This document shows, piece by piece, positions 1 through 7,310 of a stretch of 42,297 nt of DNA; position 1 is the first letter of the stretch, and each line of letters starts with the position of its first letter. Both the position numbers and the translations under genes were made by a program. The DNA lies in assembly GCA_035360795.1 (NCBI GenBank), contig DAOSBJ010000004.1, positions 1-42,297 on the forward strand, written 5' to 3'. The notes under the pieces were generated by a model. That model was not told where the DNA came from and ran no database searches. It saw only the letters and a program-made list of their open reading frames with translations. Source of the stretch: DAOOKJ01 sp035360795. Its GTDB lineage: Bacteria > Patescibacteriota > Minisyncoccia > UBA6257.

Positions 1-3
1 ATT

Positions 4-633
4 TTATTTTTTTACTTTAATTATTTCATCAACCAAACCGTATTTTTTTGCCTCTTCTGGAGTTAGCCAGAAATCTCGGTCTGTATCTTTTTCCACTTTA
101 GAAATTGGTTGAGAAGTATGTTTTGCTAAAATTTGATTTAATTGGGTTTTTACTCTGACAATTTGTTTGGCTGCAATTTCGACATCTTTTGCCTGACCCT
201 CTGCTCCTCCCATTACCTGATGAAGCAAAATTTCTGAATTAGGCAAAGCGTATCTTTTTCCTTTCTTGCCACTAGCCAAGAGAACCGCGGCTCCAGAAGC
301 AGCCATTCCCATACAAAAAGTCGCCACATCTGGTTTTACATATTGCATGGTGTCATAAATTGCCAACGTGGCAGTAACTGAACCGCCAGGAGAGTTAATA
401 TAAAGCAAAATATCTTTTTTAGGATTTTCATGCTCTAAAAAGAGAAGTTGGGCAATAATAGTATTAGCCAGACCATCACTAATCGGCCCGCCTAAAAAAA
501 TAATTCTTTCTTTTAGTAGCCGGGAATAGATATCATAAGCTCTTTCTCCCATTGGCGATTTCTCAATAACCATTGGAATTAAAACCGAGCCTTCTGGCGC
601 TTCACTGGTAAAATTATTTAAAAACGTAGCCAT
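4..633 (-). CDS. clpP: ATP-dependent Clp protease proteolytic subunit
   Basis: Serine peptidase that forms the proteolytic chamber of the Clp protease and degrades proteins fed in by an AAA+ unfoldase in the cytoplasm. Counting from the ATG at 633 (209 aa, normal family length), the catalytic triad is visible: Ser113 in CMGMAASGAA, His138 in LLHQV and Asp187 in DTDRDFW, with the same spacing as E. coli ClpP. The frame stays open upstream to a TTG at 645, but the ATG giving MATFLNN is the better start. The gene runs left towards the window edge and has its own promoter (668-696) overlapping that of the divergent glycosyltransferase. No unfoldase gene is in the window. Confidence 0.96.
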   Translation of the reverse strand: MATFLNNFTSEAPEGSVLIPMVIEKSPMGERAYDIYSRLLKERIIFLGGPISDGLANTIIAQLLFLEHENPKKDILLYINSPGGSVTATLAIYDTMQYVKPDVATFCMGMAASGAAVLLASGKKGKRYALPNSEILLHQVMGGAEGQAKDVEIAAKQIVRVKTQLNQILAKHTSQPISKVEKDTDRDFWLTPEEAKKYGLVDEIIKVKK

Positions 634-667
634 TTTATTAAGCAATTTTATTTAGTTTCTGTCTTTA

Positions 668-696
668 ATATTAATTTTTTTTTAGAGATTTGTCAA
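668..696 (-). promoter_or_regulatory. promoter of clpP
   Basis: Reading leftwards: a perfect -35 TTGACA (plus 691-696), a 17-bp spacer and a -10 TAATAT (plus 668-673), about 34 bp before the clpP ATG. The -35 lies on top of the -35 of the rightward promoter on the other strand. Confidence 0.65.
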
Positions 697-719
697 ATGG
701 AAACATTATATAGTATAAT
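690..719 (+). promoter_or_regulatory. promoter of the GT2/membrane-protein pair
   Basis: -35 TTGTCA (690-695), 18-bp spacer, perfect -10 TATAAT (714-719). The ATG of the next gene is only 12 bp further on, so the transcript would have a leader of about 5-6 nt and no room for a ribosome binding site. Confidence 0.65.
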
Positions 720-731
720 ATTTTAATTTTT

Positions 732-1421
732 ATGAAAAAAGTGTCTTTAATTATTCCTACTTATTCTAAATTTCTTTGGCTTAAGAATACAGTTTTAAAA
801 TTAAAAGAAAATTTTCCTCAGGCAGAGATTATTGTTGTAGACGATGGGAGCAAAGATGAAACTTATAGAATTCAAGAAATTTTCGGTTCCCAAATTATTT
901 ATTTAAAAAACGAAATTAATCAGGGCAAGGGGGAAAGTCTAAGAAAAGGTTTTAAAGCGGCTAAAGGAGATTTTTTGATTTTTACTGACGATGACTTGCC
1001 TTATGGCGTGGAAGGAATTATAAAAATTTTAGACGAACTTGAAAAAGGAGAAGATTTAGCTGTTGGCATTAGGGAAGAATTTTATAGTGATACATTCTAC
1101 AAGAAAATAATGAGGCCATTTTTATATTGGATAATTTTTATTCTTTTTGGTTTAAAATATCCTGATACTCAATGCGGCTTAAAAGGTTTTCAAAAAGAAG
1201 TTGGTAAAGAGCTTTTTAATTTGTCTTTTAGTAAAGGTTTTGCCATTGATGTCGAAATTTTATATCTGGCAAAAAAATTAGGTTTTAAGGTCAAAACAAT
1301 TAAAATTAAGCAGGAAGATATTGCCAAGTCAACTTTTAAAATGAAAGGAATTATTAAAATGTTTTTTGAAATCTTAAAAATTAAATTCCATCATTATGAA
1401 ATCAATAATAAAGAAAAATAA
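732..1421 (+). CDS. family 2 glycosyltransferase, polyprenyl-phosphate sugar synthase-like
   Basis: GT-A fold glycosyltransferase of the dolichyl-phosphate mannose synthase type; members move a sugar from a nucleotide donor to a membrane polyprenyl phosphate. The 229-aa protein shows the N-terminal KVSLIIPTYSK strand, VVDDGSKDET (nucleotide binding), the acidic metal motif FTDDDLPY at about residues 84-91, and the DTQCGLKGF motif typical of DPM1-like enzymes. There is no C-terminal membrane anchor. It overlaps the following multispan membrane protein by 26 bp, so the two are probably translated together. The likely role is supplying lipid-linked sugar for surface glycosylation; the actual sugar cannot be read from sequence. 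Confidence 0.85.
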   Translation: MKKVSLIIPTYSKFLWLKNTVLKLKENFPQAEIIVVDDGSKDETYRIQEIFGSQIIYLKNEINQGKGESLRKGFKAAKGDFLIFTDDDLPYGVEGIIKILDELEKGEDLAVGIREEFYSDTFYKKIMRPFLYWIIFILFGLKYPDTQCGLKGFQKEVGKELFNLSFSKGFAIDVEILYLAKKLGFKVKTIKIKQEDIAKSTFKMKGIIKMFFEILKIKFHHYEINNKEK

Positions 1422-3537
1422 TGCGAATCTAGTTTCTTTAATAGTTTCGGTGATAATTTTAGGAATAGTTTATTTCTTTCTTTTCAGTAAAATACCTTTT
1501 AGATTGGTTTTATCTAACAATTTAGTTTCTGGAGGAGATACTGGCTCTCATAATTATGTTGCTTATTATTCGAGCAAGATTTTCCCAAAATTAAAGTGGT
1601 GGTCGCCTGATTGGTATGCCGGTTTTCCCTTTTTGTATTTTTATCCTCCCTTTTTATATTATTTAGTGGCTTTTTTCAATAAAATTCAATTGATTCCTTG
1701 GAATATCGGTCTTAAAATTGCCACTCTCGTAGGAACTTTGCTTTTACCAATTTTAGTCTATTTATGTTTAAAAATTTTAGATTTTAAATATCCAATTCCT
1801 GTTCTAGGAAGTGTTTTTTCCCTTTTTTTTATTTTTTTGGAAAAATTTACTATTTATGGTGGAAATTTTCCTTCAACTTTGGCTGGAGAATTTTCTTATT
1901 CTTTAGGCTTTGGTTTGTTCTTTGTTTTCGCCGCTTTACTTATTAAAGGAAAAGAGAAGAAAAATCTTTGGCTTTTTAATTCTTTGCTTCTGTCACTAAT
2001 GGCGGTAATCCATCCCTTTTCAGTGATAATGGCGGTAATTTTTGGTTTTTTAATCTTTCTTGAATCGGTAATAAAGAGGAACGCAAAAGAAGTTTTTTTC
2101 TATCTTTTAAAAGTTTATGGTTTAGGTTTTCTTTTGAGCGCCTTCTGGTCTTTGCCATTTTTAATGCTTTTGCCTTATACTGCCAAAATGAATTGGACTA
2201 GAACTATCAAATTAGACGAACTCTTTCCCTCAACCTTGATTATTTTTGAAATTATCGCAGTTTTAACCATTATTTTTAGTTTGTTTTTCAAAGAGAAGAG
2301 AAAGAAAATTCTGGTTTTTATTTTAATATTAATAGCGGCTTTAGTTCCTTATTTTGTTTTAAATAATTCTAGTATTTGGAACACTCGTTTTTTGCCATTT
2401 TTTTTAATGACAATGATAATTATTTCTGCTATTGGAGTAGGAACTGGCTATCAATTTCTTCAAGAAAAGACAGCAAAGTTATTTCAAAGAAAGAAAATTT
2501 TTATCAATGAGTTTATTTTTTCTCTATTTTTAATAGTCACCTCTTATTTTTTGATTTTTGGATATTTGAATTCTACGATTTCTTTTATTCCTTTTTGGCT
2601 AAAGTGGAACTACGAGGGCTTTGAGGCAAAAGGCGAATGGAATAAAGTCGTTGAACTAAATGAATATCTTAAAAGTTTGCCAGATGGAAGAGTAATGTGG
2701 GAATATCGGTCAGAATACGATAAATTTGGCACGCCAAGAATTTTAGAGAATTTGCCGATCTGGACTGGTAAACCTACCTTTGAGGGTCTTTTAATTGAAT
2801 CAGGAATTTCCAGTTATTTCCATTTTATAAATCAAGCAGAAACTACTCAAACTCCAACTTCTGCGGTGGCTGGATTTGAATACCCGGCCTTTAATTTCGA
2901 AAATGGGTCAAAACATCTAAAGTTTTTTGGCGCTAATTATTTTGTTGCTTATACTCCAGAGATTAAACAATTATCAGAGAAATATTTTGAAAAATTAAAA
3001 GAGGTTAATGATTTTGCAATCTATAAAATTCCCGATTCAGAAATAGTCGAAGTTTTAAAAGAAATTGATTTAAAACCAAAAACTAAAGACTGGATAGACG
3101 AGTCAATTTCTTGGTATAAGGGAATGAATTTTGAAAAACCAATAGTTTTCTACCAAAACCATAAAGAGTTTCAAACAATTAAAAATTCTATTAAAAAAAC
3201 CGAGCCAAGAGAGGACTCAGTTGAAGTAATTTCAATTTCAGATGATAGTTTAACTTTTACCACTCAGAATTTAGGCCAGCCCCATTTGATTAAAATCAGT
3301 TATTTTCCTGGTTGGAAGGTGACTGGCGCCAAAGGTCCATTCTTAATCAGTCCCTCGTTTATGATGGTTATTCCTTTTCAAAACGAAGTGACTTTAAAAT
3401 ATGGCTATAATTTTTGGGACAAAGTCGGTTTTACCCTTTCCTTAATCTCAGTTGTTTATTTAATTTTCAAATGGATTATTGGGGGTTTGATTGGTTTTCT
3501 AAAAAGGAAAAAACTTTCTCGTTTTCAATCAAATTAG
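1396..3537 (+). CDS. multispan membrane protein, PTPS-related/GT-C-like
   Basis: A 713-aa integral membrane protein with many hydrophobic segments in the first ~400 residues and again near residues 680-700, and a large soluble part between about 400 and 675. The early motif GGDTGSHNY and the following WYAGFPFLYFYPPFLYY resemble the membrane proteins misnamed '6-pyruvoyl-tetrahydropterin synthase-related', which have the look of GT-C glycosyltransferases with an acidic residue in the first outer loop. It overlaps the upstream GT2 gene by 26 bp, and its 3' end overlaps the oppositely oriented tig by 62 bp. Inference: it uses the lipid-linked sugar made by the upstream enzyme. Substrate unknown. 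Confidence 0.7.
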   Translation: MKSIIKKNNANLVSLIVSVIILGIVYFFLFSKIPFRLVLSNNLVSGGDTGSHNYVAYYSSKIFPKLKWWSPDWYAGFPFLYFYPPFLYYLVAFFNKIQLIPWNIGLKIATLVGTLLLPILVYLCLKILDFKYPIPVLGSVFSLFFIFLEKFTIYGGNFPSTLAGEFSYSLGFGLFFVFAALLIKGKEKKNLWLFNSLLLSLMAVIHPFSVIMAVIFGFLIFLESVIKRNAKEVFFYLLKVYGLGFLLSAFWSLPFLMLLPYTAKMNWTRTIKLDELFPSTLIIFEIIAVLTIIFSLFFKEKRKKILVFILILIAALVPYFVLNNSSIWNTRFLPFFLMTMIIISAIGVGTGYQFLQEKTAKLFQRKKIFINEFIFSLFLIVTSYFLIFGYLNSTISFIPFWLKWNYEGFEAKGEWNKVVELNEYLKSLPDGRVMWEYRSEYDKFGTPRILENLPIWTGKPTFEGLLIESGISSYFHFINQAETTQTPTSAVAGFEYPAFNFENGSKHLKFFGANYFVAYTPEIKQLSEKYFEKLKEVNDFAIYKIPDSEIVEVLKEIDLKPKTKDWIDESISWYKGMNFEKPIVFYQNHKEFQTIKNSIKKTEPREDSVEVISISDDSLTFTTQNLGQPHLIKISYFPGWKVTGAKGPFLISPSFMMVIPFQNEVTLKYGYNFWDKVGFTLSLISVVYLIFKWIIGGLIGFLKRKKLSRFQSN

Positions 3538-4501
3538 CAACAAATTCTTTTAATTGTTCTGGGTTAATTTTTTCTTTTAGATTTTCGTCATAAATTTGAC
3601 TAATAATTTTTTCTGTTCTTTTTTGCACTTCTTCTTCAGAAACAGAAATTTTTTCTTTTAATGCTATTTCTCTTAAAATCAAACCAATTTTTACTCTTTT
3701 TTCTGCTGTTTCTCTTAAATCTTTTTCTAAATCTTTTTCGGTTTTTTTGATTTGTTCCAAATATTTTTCGTAAGGCAGGTTCATTTCTTCCAATCTCACT
3801 TTTAGTTCTTCAATCATTTTCTGAATTTCGGTTTCAACTAAAATCTCCGGCAAATCCCATTTTATTTTTTCCATAATTTTTTCTAATAATTCAATTCGCC
3901 ATTTTTCTGTTTCCTTTTGTTCCTTTTCCATTTGAAGTCCTTCTTTAATATTTTTTTTCAAATCCTCGAGGTCCTTAAAGTTTCCTAAAGACTGAGCAAA
4001 TTCATCGTCTATTTTTAAAGGTTCTCCTTCTTTGGCGTTTTTATTTCTACTTAAATAAATCCATTTTAAGGTTTCTTCTATTTCATTTTCCGAAACCGAA
4101 ATTTCTGTTTTTTTCTTAAATTCCTTGGCAATATTTTTATAGTCAGGCAAGAGTATTTCTTTTAATTGAGCAACTTTAACTTGAAATTCTATTTCTTGGT
4201 CTGGAATAATTTTTGTAATTCTGACTTCCGGATAACCTAAAGCGTTAATTTTTTCTTCTAGAATTATTTTTGGATATATTTCTTCAATTGCAAAACTGGC
4301 GGTTTTTTCTGCTAATTCTGTGGGAGATATTTTTGTTTTTGCCAATTCCAAGGGAACCTTGCCTTGACGGTAGCCGTTCATTTGAACTGATTTTGCCAAT
4401 TCTGCTAAGGCCTTTTCCTCAAAAGGCAAAAGGTCATTTTTATTAAGTTCAATTTTGATTTCTACGATTGAATTCGGTTGATTAGTAATGGTGTATTTCA
4501 T
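3476..4501 (-). CDS. tig: trigger factor lacking the PPIase domain
   Basis: Ribosome-associated chaperone that meets nascent chains at the exit tunnel. The 341-aa protein has the N-terminal ribosome-binding domain with the signature GYRQGKVP at residues 43-50 (family GFRxGKxP) and a long helical C-terminal chaperone domain from about residue 163. The FKBP-type prolyl-isomerase domain that lies between these in E. coli (432 aa) is absent: the strand ending near SENEIEETLKWIYLSR (138-152) passes within about 10 residues to IDDEFAQSLG, which matches the start of the C-terminal domain. It is second in a leftward pair behind nusA (42-bp gap), and its stop lies 62 bp inside the convergent membrane-protein gene. 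Confidence 0.9.
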   Translation of the reverse strand: MKYTITNQPNSIVEIKIELNKNDLLPFEEKALAELAKSVQMNGYRQGKVPLELAKTKISPTELAEKTASFAIEEIYPKIILEEKINALGYPEVRITKIIPDQEIEFQVKVAQLKEILLPDYKNIAKEFKKKTEISVSENEIEETLKWIYLSRNKNAKEGEPLKIDDEFAQSLGNFKDLEDLKKNIKEGLQMEKEQKETEKWRIELLEKIMEKIKWDLPEILVETEIQKMIEELKVRLEEMNLPYEKYLEQIKKTEKDLEKDLRETAEKRVKIGLILREIALKEKISVSEEEVQKRTEKIISQIYDENLKEKINPEQLKEFVANLIENEKVFSFLENQSNPQ

Positions 4502-4543
4502 AATAAATCAAAAATAAAAAATAAAAAATAATAACAATTTAAT

Positions 4544-5731
4544 TTACTCTTTTTCTTCTCTGTTTTCTGCGGTTCCTCCTTGAATAGTTTCTTCTGGATT
4601 TAAAACTGAACGCACATCTATTTTCCATCCAGTTAATTTAGCGGCTAGTCTTACATTCTGGCCATTTTTGCCAATTGCTAAAGAAATTTGGTCTGGCGGC
4701 ACAAAGACTCTAATTTCTCGGCGTTCGGAAATAATTTCTGTTTCCGAGACTTTCGCCGGCCCTAAAGATAAAGCAACATATTTTGAAGGCTCTTCAGAAT
4801 AAGGAATAATATCAATTTTTTCTCCATTTAATTCATCGATAATTGTTGCCACTCTAATGCCTTTTTGGCCAACACAAGAGCCGACTGGGTCAATGTTTTC
4901 GTCTTTTGAGGAAACGGCAATTTTTGTTCTGCTTCCTGCTTCTCTGGCAATAGATTTTATTTCTACGATTCCTTCGGCAATCTCAGGTACTTCGGCTTCA
5001 AAAAGTTTTGAGACAAATTTTGGGTGAGAACGGGAAAGAAAAATTACTGGCCCTTCTCCCCTGTCTTCTAATTTTAAAACATAAAATTTTTTTCTTTCCC
5101 CAACTCGATAATGTTCTCCGGGAATTCCTTCAGAAGCAGGCATAATGCCAAAAGTTTTCCCCAAATCAACATAAACATTTCTTTTTTCAATTCTTTGAAT
5201 TACGCCGCTAATAATTTTATTTTCTTTTTCTTTAAATTCTTCTAAGATAATCTGTTTTTGAATATCATGAATTTTTTGTAAAATTACTTGTTTGGCGGTC
5301 TGGACCGCGATTCTGGAAAAATCACTTTTTACTTCTAGAGGGGTAATAAGCTCGTCTAATGGTTTGAGGTCAGGATTTATTTTTTGTGCTTCTTCTAGAA
5401 GAATATGTCTTTCTGGATTGAATTTAATTTTTTTTGGTTTTAAATCAATCTCAGTTTCTAAATTATCGAATTTTTCTTCCTTTTGAAGAAGTTCTTCCTC
5501 ACCCTCCTGAATTAGCATTGATGGTTCTACCACTATTTTAACCTGAAAAAATTCAACATTGCCGGTGTTAATATCTAATTTTGCCCGGACAATTTGGGGT
5601 TTTTTCCCATATTCTTTTTTATAGGCAGCAGCCAAAGCTCCTTCTATTGCCTCAATTACCTTCTCTTCAGGAATGCTTTTTTCTTCGGCAATTTGCCTAA
5701 TAAAAGGTTTGATATTTTTTAAATTAAGCAT
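4544..5731 (-). CDS. nusA: transcription termination/antitermination protein NusA
   Basis: Binds RNA polymerase and nascent RNA and modulates pausing and termination. The 395-aa protein starts MLNLKNIKPFIRQIAEEKSI. It has an NTD with an extended acidic/Lys-rich stretch around residues 75-125, an S1 domain near 175-245 (GVIQRIEKRNVYVDLG), KH1 around 275-330 (DPVGSCVGQKGIRV) and KH2 around 345-385 (LAIGKNGQNVRLAAKLTGW). There are no C-terminal acidic repeats, as in most non-proteobacterial NusA. A consensus promoter (5770-5798) and a GC-rich leader hairpin (5743-5763) lie just upstream; an assembly gap starts beyond. Co-directional with tig. Confidence 0.96.
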   Translation of the reverse strand: MLNLKNIKPFIRQIAEEKSIPEEKVIEAIEGALAAAYKKEYGKKPQIVRAKLDINTGNVEFFQVKIVVEPSMLIQEGEEELLQKEEKFDNLETEIDLKPKKIKFNPERHILLEEAQKINPDLKPLDELITPLEVKSDFSRIAVQTAKQVILQKIHDIQKQIILEEFKEKENKIISGVIQRIEKRNVYVDLGKTFGIMPASEGIPGEHYRVGERKKFYVLKLEDRGEGPVIFLSRSHPKFVSKLFEAEVPEIAEGIVEIKSIAREAGSRTKIAVSSKDENIDPVGSCVGQKGIRVATIIDELNGEKIDIIPYSEEPSKYVALSLGPAKVSETEIISERREIRVFVPPDQISLAIGKNGQNVRLAAKLTGWKIDVRSVLNPEETIQGGTAENREEKE

Positions 5732-5742
5732 ATTTATTAAGA

Positions 5743-5763
5743 AAGACCGCCTCAGGCGATCTT
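5743..5763 (-). promoter_or_regulatory. hairpin in the nusA leader
   Basis: A 9-bp stem (5743-5751 with 5755-5763, one G-U pair) and a 3-nt loop, GC-rich in an otherwise AT-rich leader, between the nusA promoter and its ATG. There is no U-run after it, so it is not a simple terminator. It may be a pause or autoregulatory hairpin, or a small palindromic repeat; nothing here decides which. Confidence 0.4.
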
Positions 5764-5769
5764 CCCTCC

Positions 5770-5798
5770 ATTTTATCTTAAAAAATTTTGAAAGTCAA
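5770..5798 (-). promoter_or_regulatory. promoter of nusA-tig
   Basis: Leftward -35 TTGACT (plus 5793-5798), 17-bp spacer, -10 TAAAAT (plus 5770-5775), 38 bp before the nusA ATG. Confidence 0.65.
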
Positions 5799-5802
5799 GA
5801 AA

Positions 5803-5902
5803 NNNNNNNNNNNNNNNNNNNNNNNNNNNNNNNNNNNNNNNNNNNNNNNNNNNNNNNNNNNNNNNNNNNNNNNNNNNNNNNNNNNNNNNNNNNNNNNNNN
5901 NN
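5803..5902. other. assembly gap (100 N)
   Basis: Exactly 100 N, a conventional placeholder. The true length is unknown. It hides the 5' part of the gene whose tail is seen at 5903-5959. Confidence 0.99.
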
Positions 5903-5959
5903 TCTCGATATTTTGGCTATCTTGAAAAAACTCATATTCTTGGTAAAGTAATAAAATGA
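5903..5959 (+). CDS. C-terminal fragment of an unknown gene upstream of yraN (possibly rnhB)
   Basis: Immediately after the gap a frame reads SRYFGYLEKTHILGKVIK and stops at TGA 5957-5959. That stop overlaps the yraN ATG in an ATGA arrangement, the coupling seen elsewhere in this window (rpe/tkt, pfkB/fba). Most of the gene is in the gap. In many bacteria yraN follows rnhB (ribonuclease HII), which makes rnhB the first guess, but 18 residues are too few to identify it. Confidence 0.4.
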   Translation, partial: SRYFGYLEKTHILGKVIK

Positions 5960-6333
5960 GACATTTAGAATTAGGAGGCTATGGCGAGAAATTAGCCCTT
6001 GATTATTTTAAAAGCCATGGTTTCCTAATAAAAGAAAGAAATTTTCGAAAGAAGTGGGGCGAGATTGACATTGTGGCTTATGATAAAAAAACTAAAGAAA
6101 CTGTTTTTATTGAAGTAAAAACAAGATTAAGAGACGGCTCTTTGGCAATAGAGCCAGAAGAAGAATTAACAACAAAAAAGATTCAAAGACTTAAAAGGAT
6201 AATTTTAAGTTATTTGAGTCTCAAAAGACTTGAAAACCAACCTTGGAGATTTGATTTTGTGGCTATAGAATTAAAAGATTTTCAAAGTAAGCCAATAATT
6301 AGATATTATAAAGACGAATTCTTAGAATTTTAG
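5956..6333 (+). CDS. yraN: YraN/UPF0102 family endonuclease-like protein
   Basis: A 125-aa protein of the UPF0102 family, which has the restriction-endonuclease-like core fold. The motif set is intact: GEKLALDYFKSHGF at the N-terminus, WGEIDIVAYD near residues 35-44, and the catalytic-type EVKTR at about 54-58. Family members are proposed nucleases linked to DNA processing; the physiological substrate is not established. It overlaps the tail of the preceding gene (ATGA) and ends just before the parS-containing intergenic region. Confidence 0.9.
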   Translation: MRHLELGGYGEKLALDYFKSHGFLIKERNFRKKWGEIDIVAYDKKTKETVFIEVKTRLRDGSLAIEPEEELTTKKIQRLKRIILSYLSLKRLENQPWRFDFVAIELKDFQSKPIIRYYKDEFLEF

Positions 6334-6338
6334 TAAAA

Positions 6339-6354
6339 TGTTTCACGTGAAACA
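6339..6354. promoter_or_regulatory. parS: perfect parS site (ParB-binding centromere sequence)
   Basis: The 16-bp palindrome TGTTTCACGTGAAACA equals the known chromosomal parS consensus bound by ParB/Spo0J. It lies in the intergenic region between yraN and sufC, 5 bp after the yraN stop, and starts the first of two 40-bp half-site arrays. parS sites normally cluster near the replication origin; no parA, parB or dnaA is in the window. Confidence 0.8.
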
Positions 6355-6378
6355 ATGTGTGAAACAATATGTGAAACA
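6339..6378 (+). repeat. half-site array, copy 1 (parS plus two extra right half-sites)
   Basis: The left half TGTTTCAC starts at 6339, and right halves GTGAAACA start at 6347, 6359 and 6371, exactly 12 bp apart. The first left/right pair is the perfect parS. The other two right halves continue as 12-bp iterons in the same orientation. Confidence 0.8.
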
Positions 6379-6395
6379 ATGAATGGCAAAAAATC

Positions 6396-6447
6396 GCTTA
6401 ACCATGCGACAAGTAGGCTTTCGAGGCTATCTGTCGCATGGTTAAGC
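6396..6447. repeat. perfect 16-bp inverted repeat, 20-nt loop
   Basis: GCTTAACCATGCGACA (6396-6411) is repeated in perfect inverted form at 6432-6447. It sits midway between the two half-site arrays. No U-run follows on either strand, so it does not look like a terminator. It could be an operator, a DNA cruciform or a structured RNA. Confidence 0.75.
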
Positions 6448-6486
6448 CAAAAAACCTATTTTCGCTTTAAGTTTTAGGCTTAAAAT

Positions 6487-6526
6487 TGTTTCACGCCCAA
6501 CATTGTGTGAAACAATGTGTGAAACA
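6487..6526 (+). repeat. half-site array, copy 2 (parS halves moved apart)
   Basis: Same layout as copy 1: left half TGTTTCAC at 6487 and right halves GTGAAACA at 6507 and 6519, at the same +20 and +32 offsets as in copy 1. The right half expected at +8 is degenerate (GCCCAACA), so the palindrome is broken here. A direct, diverged duplication of the 40-bp unit is the simplest reading. Confidence 0.75.
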
Positions 6527-6584
6527 TTGAAAATAAGCCCGTTGGGGATAAAAAGTGGATTAAAGACAATTATTCTTAAATTAT

Positions 6585-7310
6585 ATGCTCCTAAACATAA
6601 AAAATCTTTGGGTAAAAGGAAATGCCAAAATAATTTTAAAAGGCGTTAATTTGAAAATTCAAAAAGGAGAAACAGTGGCTCTTTTAGGACCTAATGGTTC
6701 TGGAAAAACCGTGCTTGCTCAAACGATTGCTGGCAATCCTAAATATAAAATCATTAAAGGGGGAATTTATTATCATCATCGGAAAATTGATAGTCTTCCG
6801 CCAGAAAAAAGAACAAATTTAGGAATAGTTTTAGGTTGGCAAGCGCCGCCTTTAGTTAAAGGAGTAAAATTAGAGGATTTTTTAAAAATAATTCAAAAAA
6901 CAAGGATTTTAAATTTTTTAAAGCCTGAGGAATCTCAACTTCTTTTAAAAGAATTAAATGCCAATATTTCAGGCGGAGAAAAGAAAATATCTGAACTGCT
7001 GCAAATACTTTCTTTAAAACCAAAATTGGTAATTTTTGACGAAATTGACTCGGGTCTAGATATAAAAAATCTTGAAAGAATTGCTAAAACAATTAAAAAA
7101 GAGATAATTCAAAAAAAGGTGGCAACTCTATTTATAACTCATAATGGCCAAGTAATTAAATTTTTAAAACCAACAAAAACTTTGGTAATGGTTGACGGGA
7201 AAATTATTTGTCAGAGCAAAGATTATCAGAAAATTTTAAAGATCATAAAAAAATACGGCTATGAAAAATGTAAAAAATGTCCATTTTCTTCAGATAGACC
7301 ATATAGTTAA
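6585..7310 (+). CDS. sufC: SufC-type ABC ATPase for Fe-S cluster assembly
   Basis: Cytoplasmic ATPase that works with the SufB/SufD scaffold to build iron-sulfur clusters. The 241-aa protein has Walker A GPNGSGKT (35-42), signature ISGGEKK (128-134) and Walker B with LVIFDEIDSGLD (148-159), the last typical of SufC. The C-terminal tail has an unusual CKKC pair just before the end. The frame overlaps the next gene, a SufB-type scaffold, by 50 bp. No sufD, sufS, sufU or sufE gene is adjacent, so this looks like a minimal two-gene SUF set. The region upstream holds the parS arrays, and no clear promoter was seen. Confidence 0.92.
   Translation: MLLNIKNLWVKGNAKIILKGVNLKIQKGETVALLGPNGSGKTVLAQTIAGNPKYKIIKGGIYYHHRKIDSLPPEKRTNLGIVLGWQAPPLVKGVKLEDFLKIIQKTRILNFLKPEESQLLLKELNANISGGEKKISELLQILSLKPKLVIFDEIDSGLDIKNLERIAKTIKKEIIQKKVATLFITHNGQVIKFLKPTKTLVMVDGKIICQSKDYQKILKIIKKYGYEKCKKCPFSSDRPYS

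Noticed and set aside
6334..6584. Replication origin between yraN and sufC
   Set aside because: No DnaA-box cluster (TTATCCACA) and no dnaA/dnaN nearby; only parS-type sites support an origin-proximal position.
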